Shown: positions 1 through 8,600 of the stretch, piece by piece
Layout: each line of letters starts with the position of its first letter
Position numbering within the stretch: position 1 is the stretch's first letter
Assembly (NCBI GenBank): GCA_009783265.1
Contig: WRHM01000001.1
Coordinates: 62,001 to 126,000 of the forward strand
Origin: Oscillospiraceae bacterium
GTDB lineage: Bacteria; Bacillota; Clostridia; Oscillospirales; WRJC01
Length of the DNA: 64,000 nucleotides
Direction: 5' to 3'
Program-made: the position numbers and the translations under genes
Notes under the pieces: generated by a model
What the model was told of the DNA's origin: nothing
Seen by the model: only the letters and a program-made list of their open reading frames with translations
Databases searched by the model: none

Positions 1-139
1 CATGAGGACATATAAAATTTCAGAGCAGAAAGGCGACGGTTTCGCATACGCGCGCGATATAGCGCAAAACTGCGGCATGACATATAAACAGTTGATTGCC
101 GATATAACAAATAATATAAAAACAGCGGGGAAAAAGTGA
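1..139 (+). CDS. MutS-like ATPase, C-terminal fragment (5' end outside window)
   Basis: An open frame enters from the left edge and stops at TGA 137-139. The last ~45 residues (RTYKISEQKGDG..YARDIAQNCG) resemble the extreme C-terminus of MutS-family ATPases, where a TYKI-type strand is followed by a helix carrying an A..IA...G motif. The stop overlaps the ATG of the next MutS-like gene (TGATG), so the two are translationally coupled. The assignment rests on a short tail and on the neighbour being the same family, so it is moderate. Confidence 0.55.
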   Translation, partial: MRTYKISEQKGDGFAYARDIAQNCGMTYKQLIADITNNIKTAGKK

Positions 140-1707
140 TGAAAAATATAGATTTGCTTTATTTTGACAATAAAAATAATAATTATCAGCCTGCCGACGC
201 AGGGCGCGTGAATGATTTATTTATATCTGACATGGGAATTGAGCATATTAAAAATTTAGAGGGATTTTTCGGTTCTGAAACATATAATATTTTTATAAAT
301 ACTATAAGCGTCCCGTTGACAGACGCCGAGAAAATAAAAGAACGCCAGAATATTTTGAAAGATTTTATGGAATATCCGGGGATTGCCCAAAAAATGAAAT
401 CTATATGCGACGAGATAAAAATAAACAAATGCCAGTCTCCTGAAACCGACGCAAAACAAAGGATGATAGATTTTCGGAATATTTTATATAGTTCGATGGA
501 TGTTTCGCATGAGCTTGCCAAACAGCTTACGCACAGGGACTTTCAAAGCGATTCGCTTAAAGATTTGAGAAATCAGCTTGATTGCCGCGAAAAAACAGAA
601 AAAGTAAAAGAACGCATAAACGCTATAGTTGATCTGTGTTTAAATGACAATCTTGTTTTAAATATAGAATACGGCTCCGGGTTTAAATTTAAAAACGCGT
701 ATATATATTCCGGCGAAAATAATAATAAGCAGGAAATAAAAGAAAACGCTATATTAAAATTTTTTCAAAACAGAATCCCCAAACAAAAAGAAATCGTCAG
801 CGGTTTTTATTACAACGAAAACTTTTTAGTGGCGGAAGAAGTAGAGGGAGAAAAAGGAATAATACCGTTGATAGCTCCGTATTTTGTATCTGTAATCTCA
901 AATTTGAACAGGCATATACTTAATTTTTGCGCGTCATTATCCAAACATCTTTCGTTTTATATAGCTTGTATAGAAATCGTAAAATTCATGGAAAACAATA
1001 ATATAAAAACAGTTTATCCTGAATTTCACGGCGGCGAAAAAGGCATAAACGCGAAAAATCTATACGATTTTGGGCTTCTGCTGCCCAAACCAGACCAAGA
1101 GAATAATAATATTAATTCCGTAACTCCAAATGATTTTGACGACAGCGGAAATAATATATATTTAATTTCCGGGGCGAATCAGGGAGGTAAAACAACTTTT
1201 TTGAAAAGTATCGGAATCGCGCAGTTATTTGCGCAGGCAGGATTAAAAATACCTGCCGAAGAATATAAATGCCCGGTATTCAATAATTTTTTCAGCCATT
1301 TCCCGAAAGACGAAGACGAAGCTTTAAATTTCGGCAAATTAGCCGAAGAACTTACCCGTCTAAAAAAAGATATGCCGATAATAACGGACAACGCTCTTGT
1401 TTTATTAAACGAATCGTTCGCGACTACAACAGAAACTGAAGGATTTGAAATTGCGGCGGATATGCTTAAGGCTGTATCTGCATCTGAAACGCCGCCGAAA
1501 ATTTTATTTGTTACGCATAATTATCAGTTATTGAAAAAACGTCATGAAATCGGCAGGCTTTTAGAGCGTGAAACAAAAATAAAGAGTCTGATTGTATCAG
1601 AAGGGAAAAACACAACAGACAGGACATATAAAATAATCGAGGGCGAACCGCAGGAAAATATTAATACCGCAGGTTTTTTAAATAATCTGTTTTTTACAGG
1701 GTCTTGA
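139..1707 (+). CDS. MutS-family DNA mismatch repair-like ATPase
   Basis: A 522-residue protein with the ABC-type ATPase domain of MutS at its C-terminal end. Walker A is GANQGGKTT at about residues 345-353, the Walker B region is ALVLLNES near residue 419, and the H-loop is FVTHN. The Walker B acidic pair reads NE rather than DE, which as I recall is usual in this short MutS-like family. There is no N-terminal mismatch-recognition domain, so classical mismatch repair is unlikely. An in-frame GTG lies at 136, but ATG 139 overlaps the upstream stop and is the better start. It follows a second MutS-like gene, so the pair may act as a heterodimer. The cellular substrate is unknown. Confidence 0.85.
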   Translation: MKNIDLLYFDNKNNNYQPADAGRVNDLFISDMGIEHIKNLEGFFGSETYNIFINTISVPLTDAEKIKERQNILKDFMEYPGIAQKMKSICDEIKINKCQSPETDAKQRMIDFRNILYSSMDVSHELAKQLTHRDFQSDSLKDLRNQLDCREKTEKVKERINAIVDLCLNDNLVLNIEYGSGFKFKNAYIYSGENNNKQEIKENAILKFFQNRIPKQKEIVSGFYYNENFLVAEEVEGEKGIIPLIAPYFVSVISNLNRHILNFCASLSKHLSFYIACIEIVKFMENNNIKTVYPEFHGGEKGINAKNLYDFGLLLPKPDQENNNINSVTPNDFDDSGNNIYLISGANQGGKTTFLKSIGIAQLFAQAGLKIPAEEYKCPVFNNFFSHFPKDEDEALNFGKLAEELTRLKKDMPIITDNALVLLNESFATTTETEGFEIAADMLKAVSASETPPKILFVTHNYQLLKKRHEIGRLLERETKIKSLIVSEGKNTTDRTYKIIEGEPQENINTAGFLNNLFFTGS

Positions 1708-1776
1708 AATATTATAAATAAAAAATATTTATTTTTAAGGCTTAAAAGAGGTCTATTGCTTATTTACAGAAAACAG

Positions 1777-2667
1777 CTAACAAAACTCTTTTAAAATATC
1801 TTTTTTGATTTCTAATCGCATGGTTTTATTAACAAGTTCGCATACCCGTAAATTACCGTAAAAACCTATAACAAGCCCCGCGTCAACATGCGACAGATTA
1901 TAATATGCTTCGAGTATATACCGCATATCCGAAACTGCAAACGCGCTTGCTTCTTCAATCGTAGCCGCCGACGCCGTCGTTGAGATTATATCGTCTGATA
2001 TTACTAACGGTCTGTTCACTCTCATATCTTTTCTGACCCTCACCGTAATATCAACATCGGCGCACATTTCCATGCCCTGATCGAATATCTCCCCGTCGCC
2101 CATAGCTCCGTGAACATCGCCGATCCCCAGCAACGCTCCCCCGACAAAGACAGGCAGATATACTTTTACACCCGGGTTTATCATGCTGTTGTCCATGTTG
2201 CCGCCGTAATCGCCTGCTCCCGTGCTGAAATATTCACTCTCTGAATCGAGAGAAGCCGCAACGCCTATCACTCCAATCATAGGATTAGCCGGCAGTATTT
2301 TGCCGTCGCTGTTTAATACCCGCAGATTTCCGTCGGGCGTTGCTTCGGCTTTGATTTTTTCATATCCGTTGCGCGTAAATTTTGTTGATATGCCGTCTTT
2401 AGTGTTCGGTATGTGCATATAGCCCGTGCCGACTAATTTTATATCGTGTATCTCGATTTCAAGAGTGTCTCCCGGCAATGCCCCGTTTACATATATCGGA
2501 CCCGTGACAGGATTTGGGCGTACATATACCCAGCCGTCCAAAAACATGCCACCGGCGGCGTCGAATGTTTCGACGGTCAGCCTTTCGCCCGACGATACTG
2601 ATATAAGCGATTCTATGTTTGGCAAAAACTGATAATATACTTTTTCTTTGTCTCTTGTTATTCTCAT
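1777..2667 (-). CDS. acetamidase/formamidase family amidohydrolase
   Basis: A 296-residue protein of the FmdA/AmdA family, whose members hydrolyse formamide or acetamide to the acid and ammonia. Family hallmarks include GPIYVNGALPGDTLEIEI near residues 57-75, GDVHGAMGDGE near residue 183, and the VTVRV-type strand region that follows. Length matches the short clostridial members. It is convergent with the MutS-like gene and divergent from the zinc-ribbon gene at 2810. The ATG is preceded by an AAGGAG-type site on the minus strand. The exact amide substrate cannot be read from the sequence. Confidence 0.88.
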   Translation of the reverse strand: MRITRDKEKVYYQFLPNIESLISVSSGERLTVETFDAAGGMFLDGWVYVRPNPVTGPIYVNGALPGDTLEIEIHDIKLVGTGYMHIPNTKDGISTKFTRNGYEKIKAEATPDGNLRVLNSDGKILPANPMIGVIGVAASLDSESEYFSTGAGDYGGNMDNSMINPGVKVYLPVFVGGALLGIGDVHGAMGDGEIFDQGMEMCADVDITVRVRKDMRVNRPLVISDDIISTTASAATIEEASAFAVSDMRYILEAYYNLSHVDAGLVIGFYGNLRVCELVNKTMRLEIKKDILKEFC

Positions 2668-2745
2668 GGTTTACTCCTTTTTATTTATAATTTGGTCAAA
2701 TAATTGAAACTACGTTTTCTGATAAAATACCATTCACACCCCCGG

Positions 2746-2774
2746 TTGACAATGTTTTGGAAGCATGATATGAT
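2746..2774 (+). promoter_or_regulatory. sigma-A-type promoter for the 2810 gene
   Basis: TTGACA (2746-2751), a 17-nt spacer, then TATGAT (2769-2774), about 36 nt upstream of the zinc-ribbon gene start. Confidence 0.75.
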
Positions 2775-2809
2775 TTTAACAAACAGATATGAACAGGAGA
2801 AGATAACTT

Positions 2810-3367
2810 ATGATAATCAAGTGGGCTCCCAGAGTGAAAAAAGCAGATATACGCGAGGTGTATGAACGAAACGCGAAAGGACTTGACGACGAAACGAAAA
2901 TAGACAATCTCGGGATAACCCTGTACCTGAGGTGCGTCGATATATTATGTGTGAAAAGAGCCAGAGAAAATAGTGGTATCAGATGTTATTCGTGCTATTC
3001 AAAAAACGGAACAGAAACATATATCCCATTTGACGGAAAATTCCATAAAGGCGCGGAGGAAGTGACGATAACCTGCCCTGTGTGCGGGTTTTCGTTCACG
3101 AACATGGAATTTTACAGGAGTGTCAAGGACAAGCAGCTTAATTCGGGTGGAGCCGTCCCCGCGTTCGAGCATTTCGTGAAATATTACCCAATCGAAAAAG
3201 ACACGACTAAAAAGATGCTGCTCATAGACCGCCTTATAAATTCATTCCACTGGCATTTACTGAAAAACATGACGGAAAAAGAAGCGACGCGTTCAGTCGT
3301 CCCGAATCTGATAGAGGGCAAACCGTCGGAAGCATTGGCTTTTTTGAACGAACTCAGCGAGTTATAA
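2810..3367 (+). CDS. zinc-ribbon protein of unknown function (paralogue of 3371-3997)
   Basis: A 185-residue soluble protein. Two cysteine pairs, CYSC near residue 65 and CPVC near residue 95, could form one zinc ribbon. The N-terminal segment (IREVYERNAKGLDDE) and the C-terminal helix pair (KMLLIDRLINSFHWHL, then NLIEG) recur in the next gene on the opposite strand, so the two are divergent paralogues arranged tail to tail. It has its own strong promoter and a GGAG ribosome site. I do not recognise a named family. The ribbon suggests nucleic-acid or protein binding, but that is inference. Confidence 0.7.
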   Translation: MIIKWAPRVKKADIREVYERNAKGLDDETKIDNLGITLYLRCVDILCVKRARENSGIRCYSCYSKNGTETYIPFDGKFHKGAEEVTITCPVCGFSFTNMEFYRSVKDKQLNSGGAVPAFEHFVKYYPIEKDTTKKMLLIDRLINSFHWHLLKNMTEKEATRSVVPNLIEGKPSEALAFLNELSEL

Positions 3368-3370
3368 TAA

Positions 3371-3997
3371 TCATTGTTTTTCGTTTTTAAATTTACCTGT
3401 GGCGGGATCGATATGCCTATGAATCGAACGCTTGTGCTTATCAAGCCATGTTTCCAACTCTTCCGCCGATACTGTGCTGTTCTCGCCATAAGCTAAATCA
3501 AAAATCAACTTCGCTACATCTGCGTTGCTGCCCTCTATTACGTTTGTCGCGGTCGGCCGTGACGGTCGCTCCTGCAAATTTCCGTGAAACGTATGGATAA
3601 GCCAGTCAATCATACGCATTTTTTCGGCGTATGATTTCGCTAACGGGTATTTTTCGTAAAACTCTTTCAATTCGTTTAACGCCCCGTATCCATGCAATGT
3701 TTGTTTTTTATAAGAGTCGTTGAACTCCCCGAACGGCATAGACCACCCGCATTTCGGACACTCCAGTATAAAACTTCTTTGATAATTGTGCGGGATTTCC
3801 GCCCGGCACTCTATACAAATTGCTTTCCCAAGATTCGACGACGTGACCATCAGCATACTGTCCACTCTCGCGTATAAACCTGTTGCTATATCGTCGACGA
3901 GTTCTTCGTCGTAGATCCCTTTCGCGTCCTGCTCGTACAGCCGTTTGATTTTTTCGGGCGGCACTTTTTTCGCCCATACCGGTTTTCTGTGTTCCAT
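3371..3997 (-). CDS. zinc-ribbon protein of unknown function (paralogue of 2810-3367)
   Basis: A 208-residue protein with cysteine pairs CIEC near residue 61 and CPKC near residue 79. It shares with its convergent neighbour the order helix (IKRLYEQDAKGIYDEE), zinc ribbon, KMRMIDWLIHTFHGNL and NVIEG. It has an extra charged C-terminal tail of about 35 residues (WLDKHKRSIHRHIDP...). The stop codons of the pair are only 3 nt apart. An AGGAGG site precedes the ATG. Function unknown. Confidence 0.7.
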   Translation of the reverse strand: MEHRKPVWAKKVPPEKIKRLYEQDAKGIYDEELVDDIATGLYARVDSMLMVTSSNLGKAICIECRAEIPHNYQRSFILECPKCGWSMPFGEFNDSYKKQTLHGYGALNELKEFYEKYPLAKSYAEKMRMIDWLIHTFHGNLQERPSRPTATNVIEGSNADVAKLIFDLAYGENSTVSAEELETWLDKHKRSIHRHIDPATGKFKNEKQ

Positions 3998-4038
3998 TTT
4001 ATTATCCTCCTGAAAATTATTAAAATATTAAAACAAAA

Positions 4039-4107
4039 ATGCCGTCGGATACAAATAACAAATTCGCCGCGCAAAAAACGCAGGAATTAATTATTCGCAT
4101 CTGACGG
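4039..4107. repeat. inverted repeat in the 3997/4270 intergenic region
   Basis: GCCGTCGGAT near 4040 and ATCTGACGGC near 4098 are near-perfect inverted copies (one mismatch) with a loop of about 48 nt. It lies upstream of the minus-strand zinc-ribbon gene, so it could be a leader structure or the terminator-like end of an upstream transcript. No T-tract was seen. Confidence 0.35.
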
Positions 4108-4269
4108 CTATACACCGTTAGAATGTTTTTATTATATCATATTCAGATTATCGTTGTCAAGTGAAATTTTTAACCCTGCGGGATGGTTTTCAACTTGATT
4201 TACTATAATATCAAAAAATATGATAGAATGATATAATATACAATAAAAAAGTGATAGAAAGGGAAAATC

Positions 4270-5124
4270 ATGAAAAAAAGTATATTAGGGGAAACCGGTA
4301 TTGAAGTAAGCACGGTCATTTTCGGAGGTATCATAGTCGGAGGAGAAACTTCGGAAGATTGTTCGCGGTATGTATCATACGCGATAGATAAAGGCGTAAA
4401 TTATTTTGACGTGGCTCCAAGTTACGGAAACGCTCAGGAAATGCTGTCCCCCGCGCTTGCTCCATACAGAAAAAACACATATCTCGCATGCAAAAGCACA
4501 GTCAGGGATTCAGGTATAAAAGACGAATTATATAATTCCCTGAAAGTCCTGAAAACCGATTATTTTGACGTGTATCAGCTTCACGGGCTTTCAAATCAGG
4601 AAGATATTGATAAAGCTTTCTCAAAAAACGGAGCGATGGAAGTTTTGATACGCGCAAAACAAGAGGGATATATAAAAAATATCGGTATATCCGCGCACAA
4701 TGAAGATATAGCAATTCAAGCTTTGTCATATTATGATTTTGCGACGGTTTTGTTCCCAGTCAACTGGGCGTTGAACATAGACAAGGGATTCGGCGACAGG
4801 CTAATAAATATATGCAAATATCGCAACATGGGCATTTTAGCCATCAAAGCCCTCGCTCATCGTTTATGGACCGGCGAAAACGAGAACAAAAGATTCCCGA
4901 AATCATGGTGTAAGACTATATACGACAACGACACTCTGGCGAAAGCGGCGATAAAATACACTCTGGCAAAAGGGGTACACGCGATAGTGCCTCCCGGCAA
5001 TTTCGAGCAGCTCTCGTATATTGCCGAACATATAGACGAATGCGTTGATAATCCTTTGACTGACGACGATATGAAAATCCTTAACGGCGAACTTAATGAT
5101 GTCAGAGAGCTTCATATATTTTGA
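4270..5124 (+). CDS. aldo/keto reductase
   Basis: A 284-residue NADPH-dependent oxidoreductase with the (beta/alpha)8 fold. The AKR catalytic elements are visible: FDVAPSYG (Asp and Tyr, residues ~47-54), the Lys in ACKS (~79), and YQLHGL (His, ~104). The region around the NIGISAHN strand is also typical. Length is normal for the AKR superfamily's small-domain members. The start is preceded by GAAAGGGAAAATC. Substrate unknown; carbonyl or sugar aldehyde reduction is the family role. It is monocistronic, with the ribosomal-protection leader starting about 120 nt downstream. Confidence 0.9.
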   Translation: MKKSILGETGIEVSTVIFGGIIVGGETSEDCSRYVSYAIDKGVNYFDVAPSYGNAQEMLSPALAPYRKNTYLACKSTVRDSGIKDELYNSLKVLKTDYFDVYQLHGLSNQEDIDKAFSKNGAMEVLIRAKQEGYIKNIGISAHNEDIAIQALSYYDFATVLFPVNWALNIDKGFGDRLINICKYRNMGILAIKALAHRLWTGENENKRFPKSWCKTIYDNDTLAKAAIKYTLAKGVHAIVPPGNFEQLSYIAEHIDECVDNPLTDDDMKILNGELNDVRELHIF

Positions 5125-5194
5125 ATTAACGCTAAATATAACCCGATATTTTCAAACTTTACGTTTTATTCATAATCACGAAATAAAATTTTAC

Positions 5195-5224
5195 TTGCTT
5201 TTTTTCTTAGTGTCATGATATACT
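5195..5224 (+). promoter_or_regulatory. extended -10 promoter of the ribosomal-protection gene leader
   Basis: TTGCTT (5195-5200), an 18-nt spacer, TATACT (5219-5224) with an upstream TG (extended -10). It sits 22 nt before the leader-peptide start codon. Confidence 0.5.
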
Positions 5225-5246
5225 TTTTTGAAACAGGAGGGCTTTT

Positions 5247-5312
5247 ATGCTCGTTTTATATTTAATGAAATTGAAAGATAGTGCCGAGAACAGCTCCGTT
5301 CAAATTGGATAA
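5247..5312 (+). CDS. regulatory leader peptide (21 aa) upstream of the TetM-like gene
   Basis: A short frame MLVLYLMKLKD..., 21 codons plus TAA, preceded by a near-perfect CAGGAGG ribosome site 9 nt upstream of the ATG. Its first residues (MLV) recall the leader peptides of inducible ribosome-targeting resistance genes such as erm(B), but the rest is different. It precedes a hairpin series ending in a terminator, the layout of drug-induced transcriptional attenuation. The peptide itself probably has no function beyond ribosome stalling. Confidence 0.6.
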   Translation: MLVLYLMKLKDSAENSSVQIG

Positions 5313-5332
5313 CGACGAGACGGTGTGCGGAG

Positions 5333-5362
5333 CTTAATCAGGAAGGATGAATCCTTCTGAGG
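5333..5362 (+). other. leader hairpin
   Basis: Arms CAGGAAGGAT and ATCCTTCTG pair around a GA loop with one bulged G. It lies just after the leader-peptide stop and could be remodelled by a stalled ribosome. Confidence 0.4.
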
Positions 5363-5458
5363 TTCGTTGGTAATATGGCGTCTGATCTGAAGCGTAGCTT
5401 TGACTATGCTTTTGGTGGATTGCCATTTGCCAACTGAACACAAACATAGATTAAGTAC

Positions 5459-5551
5459 AGGCTGCGGGCGTTTCGTTCGCAGCCTTTGATATTTACGGAG
5501 CATTTTTATGCCCGTTTGCGGGAGGCTGTGATAGCCTTCTGTTTTTTTATT
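5459..5551 (+). terminator. transcriptional attenuator: competing hairpins and T-tract
   Basis: Arm 1 AGGCTGCG (5459-5466) pairs with arm 2 CGCAGCCT (5478-5485). Arm 3 GGAGGCT (5521-5527) pairs with arm 4 AGCCTTC (5533-5539), and a T-rich run from 5542 completes an intrinsic terminator. Arm 2 can also pair with AGGCTGTG (5523-5530), which would dissolve the terminator. This 1:2 / 2:3 / 3:4 logic is a classic attenuator and ends about 30 nt before the GTPase gene. Confidence 0.7.
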
Positions 5552-5581
5552 TTTATTTGGATTTGGAGGAATTTACTTATC

Positions 5582-7468
5582 ATGGCAAACACATTAAACA
5601 TTGGAATCGTCGCTCATATTGACGCAGGCAAAACAACACTTACCGAGCATATTTTATTTGAAAGCGGCGTTATACGCGCAAAAGGCCGCGTTGACCATGC
5701 AAGCACTGTTACCGACGACTTGGAGGTCGAACGCAGCCGCGGTATTACTATCAAAGAAAAAACCGTGTCATTCAACTGGGGCGGCATTAAAATCAATTTA
5801 TTGGACACCCCCGGGCATGCCGATTTTCTCGGTGAAGTAGTAAGGGCGTTTCATGTACTGGATATAGCTGTTTTGGTTATATCCGCAAAGGAAAGCGTTC
5901 AACCCCAAACGGTTGCTATTTACAATTTACTGACGAATATAGGGTTGCCCGTTGTGATATTCATCAATAAGCTTGATAGAGCAGGCGCGGATATAGAGCG
6001 CGTCCGCAATGATATTATGGCGCTTGGCGCTAAACATGTGATGATGCGTTTCGCGGATGAAAATTTGTTGATTAAGCACTGGAGCGAAAATATCGGATAC
6101 GCGGAAGATAATCTGCTCACGCTCTCGGATTTTGACGATGATATAATCTCCCGGTTTGAAAACGGGCAAACGATTGATGAAACAATCTACAAATTCGCAG
6201 CAGAAGGGAAAGCCGTTCCCGTTTATATGGGGGTCGCTTTGCAAGGCATAGGGGTCAGGGATTTTTTAGACGAACTGGTTCATATACACAGATATATTAA
6301 TATTTTGCCGCAGGACGCCCCCGCTTCAGCTATTGTCTATAAGATAAATTTCAACGAGCGGCGGGAGCGCAAGATTTATTTTCGAATGTACGCCGGGACT
6401 ATTAAACTGCGTGAAAAATACGGCATAGTTCAGAAGCCGGACAGCCCCGAAATTCAAATCAAAACTCTTGAAACGATTAACGGCGCAAAACTGGCAATGA
6501 CAGACTATGTGTCCGCAGGTGAAATAGGCGTGCTTACCAATGTTGACAGCTTGCGTGTAGGCGATATTATCGGGGTAAATTGCGACGGAATAAAAACCGC
6601 AGCCGAAGTTAAGCCAATCTTCTCCGCCGGTATCAGTTCCGTAAAACGGGAGGACAGGCGGCGGCTTTTGGACGCTATTTCCGAAATGAATCTGGAGGAC
6701 GGGCAATTAGACTTCACCATAGACGATAAATCCCAAATCACGCTCAAACTGTTTGGAGAGATTCAAAAGGAGTTTATAAAAACCCAGTTGCAGGATAAAT
6801 ACGGCATAGAAACAGAGTTTTCAAATACGCGAACTATTTTCAAGGAAACGCCTCTCGGCATCGGTAAATCGGGTCCGGGCTTTCTTGAGTTCACTATTGA
6901 ACCGCTGCCGCGTGGGATGGGCGTCAGTTATGAATATAACAGGAGCGTTGGCATAACAGGCGGCTTAACGAAACAAATGCACATCGCCGTGGAAGAAAGC
7001 GCATTGGCAAGCCTGATACCGGGAGCGTTCCTGATCGCAGATAAACTCACAGGGGTAGGAGTACCGTTCGCTACGGGCGTACATGGCTGGGAAGTGGTGG
7101 ATATTAGGATTATATTTGATGCTTGCAATATGCCCGGAGGACCAAGGCCGTCGGCAGGCGAATTTAGCGGTGAAACACCCTATGCTTTAAGACAAGCCAT
7201 ACGGGACGCGGGCACGCAGATTCTGGAGCCGATTTATTGCTATGAGATTGTCGCCCATGCGGAATTTTGCGGCAAAACAATAAGCGAAATTCAAAACCAT
7301 AACGGCAATGTTGATTCCATAGAAGACAATGGCGCTTATGTGAAGCTCTCCGGCAAACTGCCAGCACGCATGTATCAGGAATTTCTGCATAGATTCCAGA
7401 CCATTACAAAAAATATGGGCAGTTTTGATACACTAAGGGTTGAGTATGAACCTTACGATGGGGAATAA
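5582..7468 (+). CDS. TetM/TetO-like ribosomal protection GTPase (EF-G-like)
   Basis: A 628-residue translation GTPase homologous to EF-G and the tetracycline ribosomal protection proteins, which dislodge tetracycline from the 30S A site using GTP. G1 is AHIDAGKTT (residues ~10-18), switch/G3 is DTPGHADF (~76-83), and G4 is NKLD. EF-G-like domains III-V follow, including ELTIEPLPRGMG-type and GVPFATGVHGWEVVD segments. ATG 5582 has a GGAGGA site 11 nt upstream; a longer in-frame extension from 5486 runs through the terminator and is unlikely. It is divergent from classical Tet(M), so resistance is probable but not proven. The gene is controlled by the leader peptide and attenuator upstream. Confidence 0.85.
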   Translation: MANTLNIGIVAHIDAGKTTLTEHILFESGVIRAKGRVDHASTVTDDLEVERSRGITIKEKTVSFNWGGIKINLLDTPGHADFLGEVVRAFHVLDIAVLVISAKESVQPQTVAIYNLLTNIGLPVVIFINKLDRAGADIERVRNDIMALGAKHVMMRFADENLLIKHWSENIGYAEDNLLTLSDFDDDIISRFENGQTIDETIYKFAAEGKAVPVYMGVALQGIGVRDFLDELVHIHRYINILPQDAPASAIVYKINFNERRERKIYFRMYAGTIKLREKYGIVQKPDSPEIQIKTLETINGAKLAMTDYVSAGEIGVLTNVDSLRVGDIIGVNCDGIKTAAEVKPIFSAGISSVKREDRRRLLDAISEMNLEDGQLDFTIDDKSQITLKLFGEIQKEFIKTQLQDKYGIETEFSNTRTIFKETPLGIGKSGPGFLEFTIEPLPRGMGVSYEYNRSVGITGGLTKQMHIAVEESALASLIPGAFLIADKLTGVGVPFATGVHGWEVVDIRIIFDACNMPGGPRPSAGEFSGETPYALRQAIRDAGTQILEPIYCYEIVAHAEFCGKTISEIQNHNGNVDSIEDNGAYVKLSGKLPARMYQEFLHRFQTITKNMGSFDTLRVEYEPYDGE

Positions 7469-7498
7469 CTTATAAAACTTGAAAAGAGGTAAATAAAA

Positions 7499-8563
7499 AT
7501 GTTAAGTGAAAAAAATTTTGAAATAGACCAAAAAATGATAGAGCAAATGATAGAAGCAATCACCGGATATTTAAAGTGGCAAAATAATACTGTGGGGATT
7601 ATATATAATCATGAACTCGTCGGGTTTATAAATCCCGGTTTAAATGCCGCTGTGAAAAAGCTTTCTAAGGGAAAAAATTCGTGGTCTGCCGATGAATACA
7701 AGAGTTTTTTATCAGACAGAATCATAAGCCGGAACAGGAGCGATATAGAACGCATACTGTCCAGATTAAAATTGTGCGGTTATGACGCAATAAAAATAGC
7801 TGAAAAAACATGCGCTTTTAATCCGAAAGATTCATTTTGGATTGCTTCGTCTGAATCTGACCGGTTAGAAGATAAAATCACCGAATTCTTTTTTAACGTT
7901 TGCGAAATTTCCTTAAACGAAGGAGTTAAGAAAAATTTCGGTATAAGCAACGGTAAATACGGCATTTTCAAAAACAGGCTGGGAGCTGGGACTGACATTG
8001 AATCCGAAATCGCATGTTATAAATTAGGCACTCTGTTCGGCGTAAATATCTGTCCGGTTTGGCGCGTATCAAAAGACGTTATATTTTCTGAATTTATATA
8101 TGATTTCAGCAAAGAATTTTTAGTGCATGAAGGAGTATTTACGAAAGAAGAAAGAAGCGGAGATTTATATACTGATTTATGCTCGAAATTTCCACATTTT
8201 ACAGACGATATAGATAAAATGTATATTTTTGATTTTATAACTCGTCAAATAGACAGGCATGTCAATTATTCAATTAAGATAGACGATAAAAGCGTATCAA
8301 GTTTATATCCGTTATATGACAACGGACGCAGTTTGTTTTGGAACGAAGACGAAATCCGTATTGAAAGAACGATTAAAAATATTAGAATATCCGATATTGT
8401 CGAGAGAATCGCCAAATATAAAAAGATAAGTAATATTGTTAATTTAAATTTCAACCAGCGCGAATTGGTCGATATATTATCCAGGAGCGGTTTTACAGGT
8501 TATAAATTGGACGGATGTGTAAAGTGGATAAATAGCACGATAGATATATTGAAAAATATATAA
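7499..8563 (+). CDS. HipA/CtkA-like protein kinase
   Basis: A 354-residue protein with a kinase signature like that of HipA and CtkA. The catalytic loop reads RQIDRHVNYS near residues 252-261, and the metal-binding triplet region reads YPLYDNGRSLF near 272-282, matching HipA-type (D..H..N) and (YD) motifs. There is no adjacent HipB-like antitoxin. It lies 30 nt after the ribosomal-protection gene with its own AAGAGG site, so it may be cotranscribed. HipA-type kinases phosphorylate translation factors or tRNA synthetases; the target here is unknown. Confidence 0.65.
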   Translation: MLSEKNFEIDQKMIEQMIEAITGYLKWQNNTVGIIYNHELVGFINPGLNAAVKKLSKGKNSWSADEYKSFLSDRIISRNRSDIERILSRLKLCGYDAIKIAEKTCAFNPKDSFWIASSESDRLEDKITEFFFNVCEISLNEGVKKNFGISNGKYGIFKNRLGAGTDIESEIACYKLGTLFGVNICPVWRVSKDVIFSEFIYDFSKEFLVHEGVFTKEERSGDLYTDLCSKFPHFTDDIDKMYIFDFITRQIDRHVNYSIKIDDKSVSSLYPLYDNGRSLFWNEDEIRIERTIKNIRISDIVERIAKYKKISNIVNLNFNQRELVDILSRSGFTGYKLDGCVKWINSTIDILKNI

Positions 8564-8600
8564 TAAGCAAAAAATAATTTGTATTTTCGGAGGTATAAAG

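Noticed and set aside
5486-5581. N-terminal extension of the ribosomal protection protein.
   Set aside because: It reads through the terminator hairpin and the T-run, whereas ATG 5582 has a proper GGAGGA site and matches the family's N-terminus.
7499-8563. HipAB toxin-antitoxin pair.
   Set aside because: No HipB-like helix-turn-helix gene is adjacent to the HipA-like kinase on either side.
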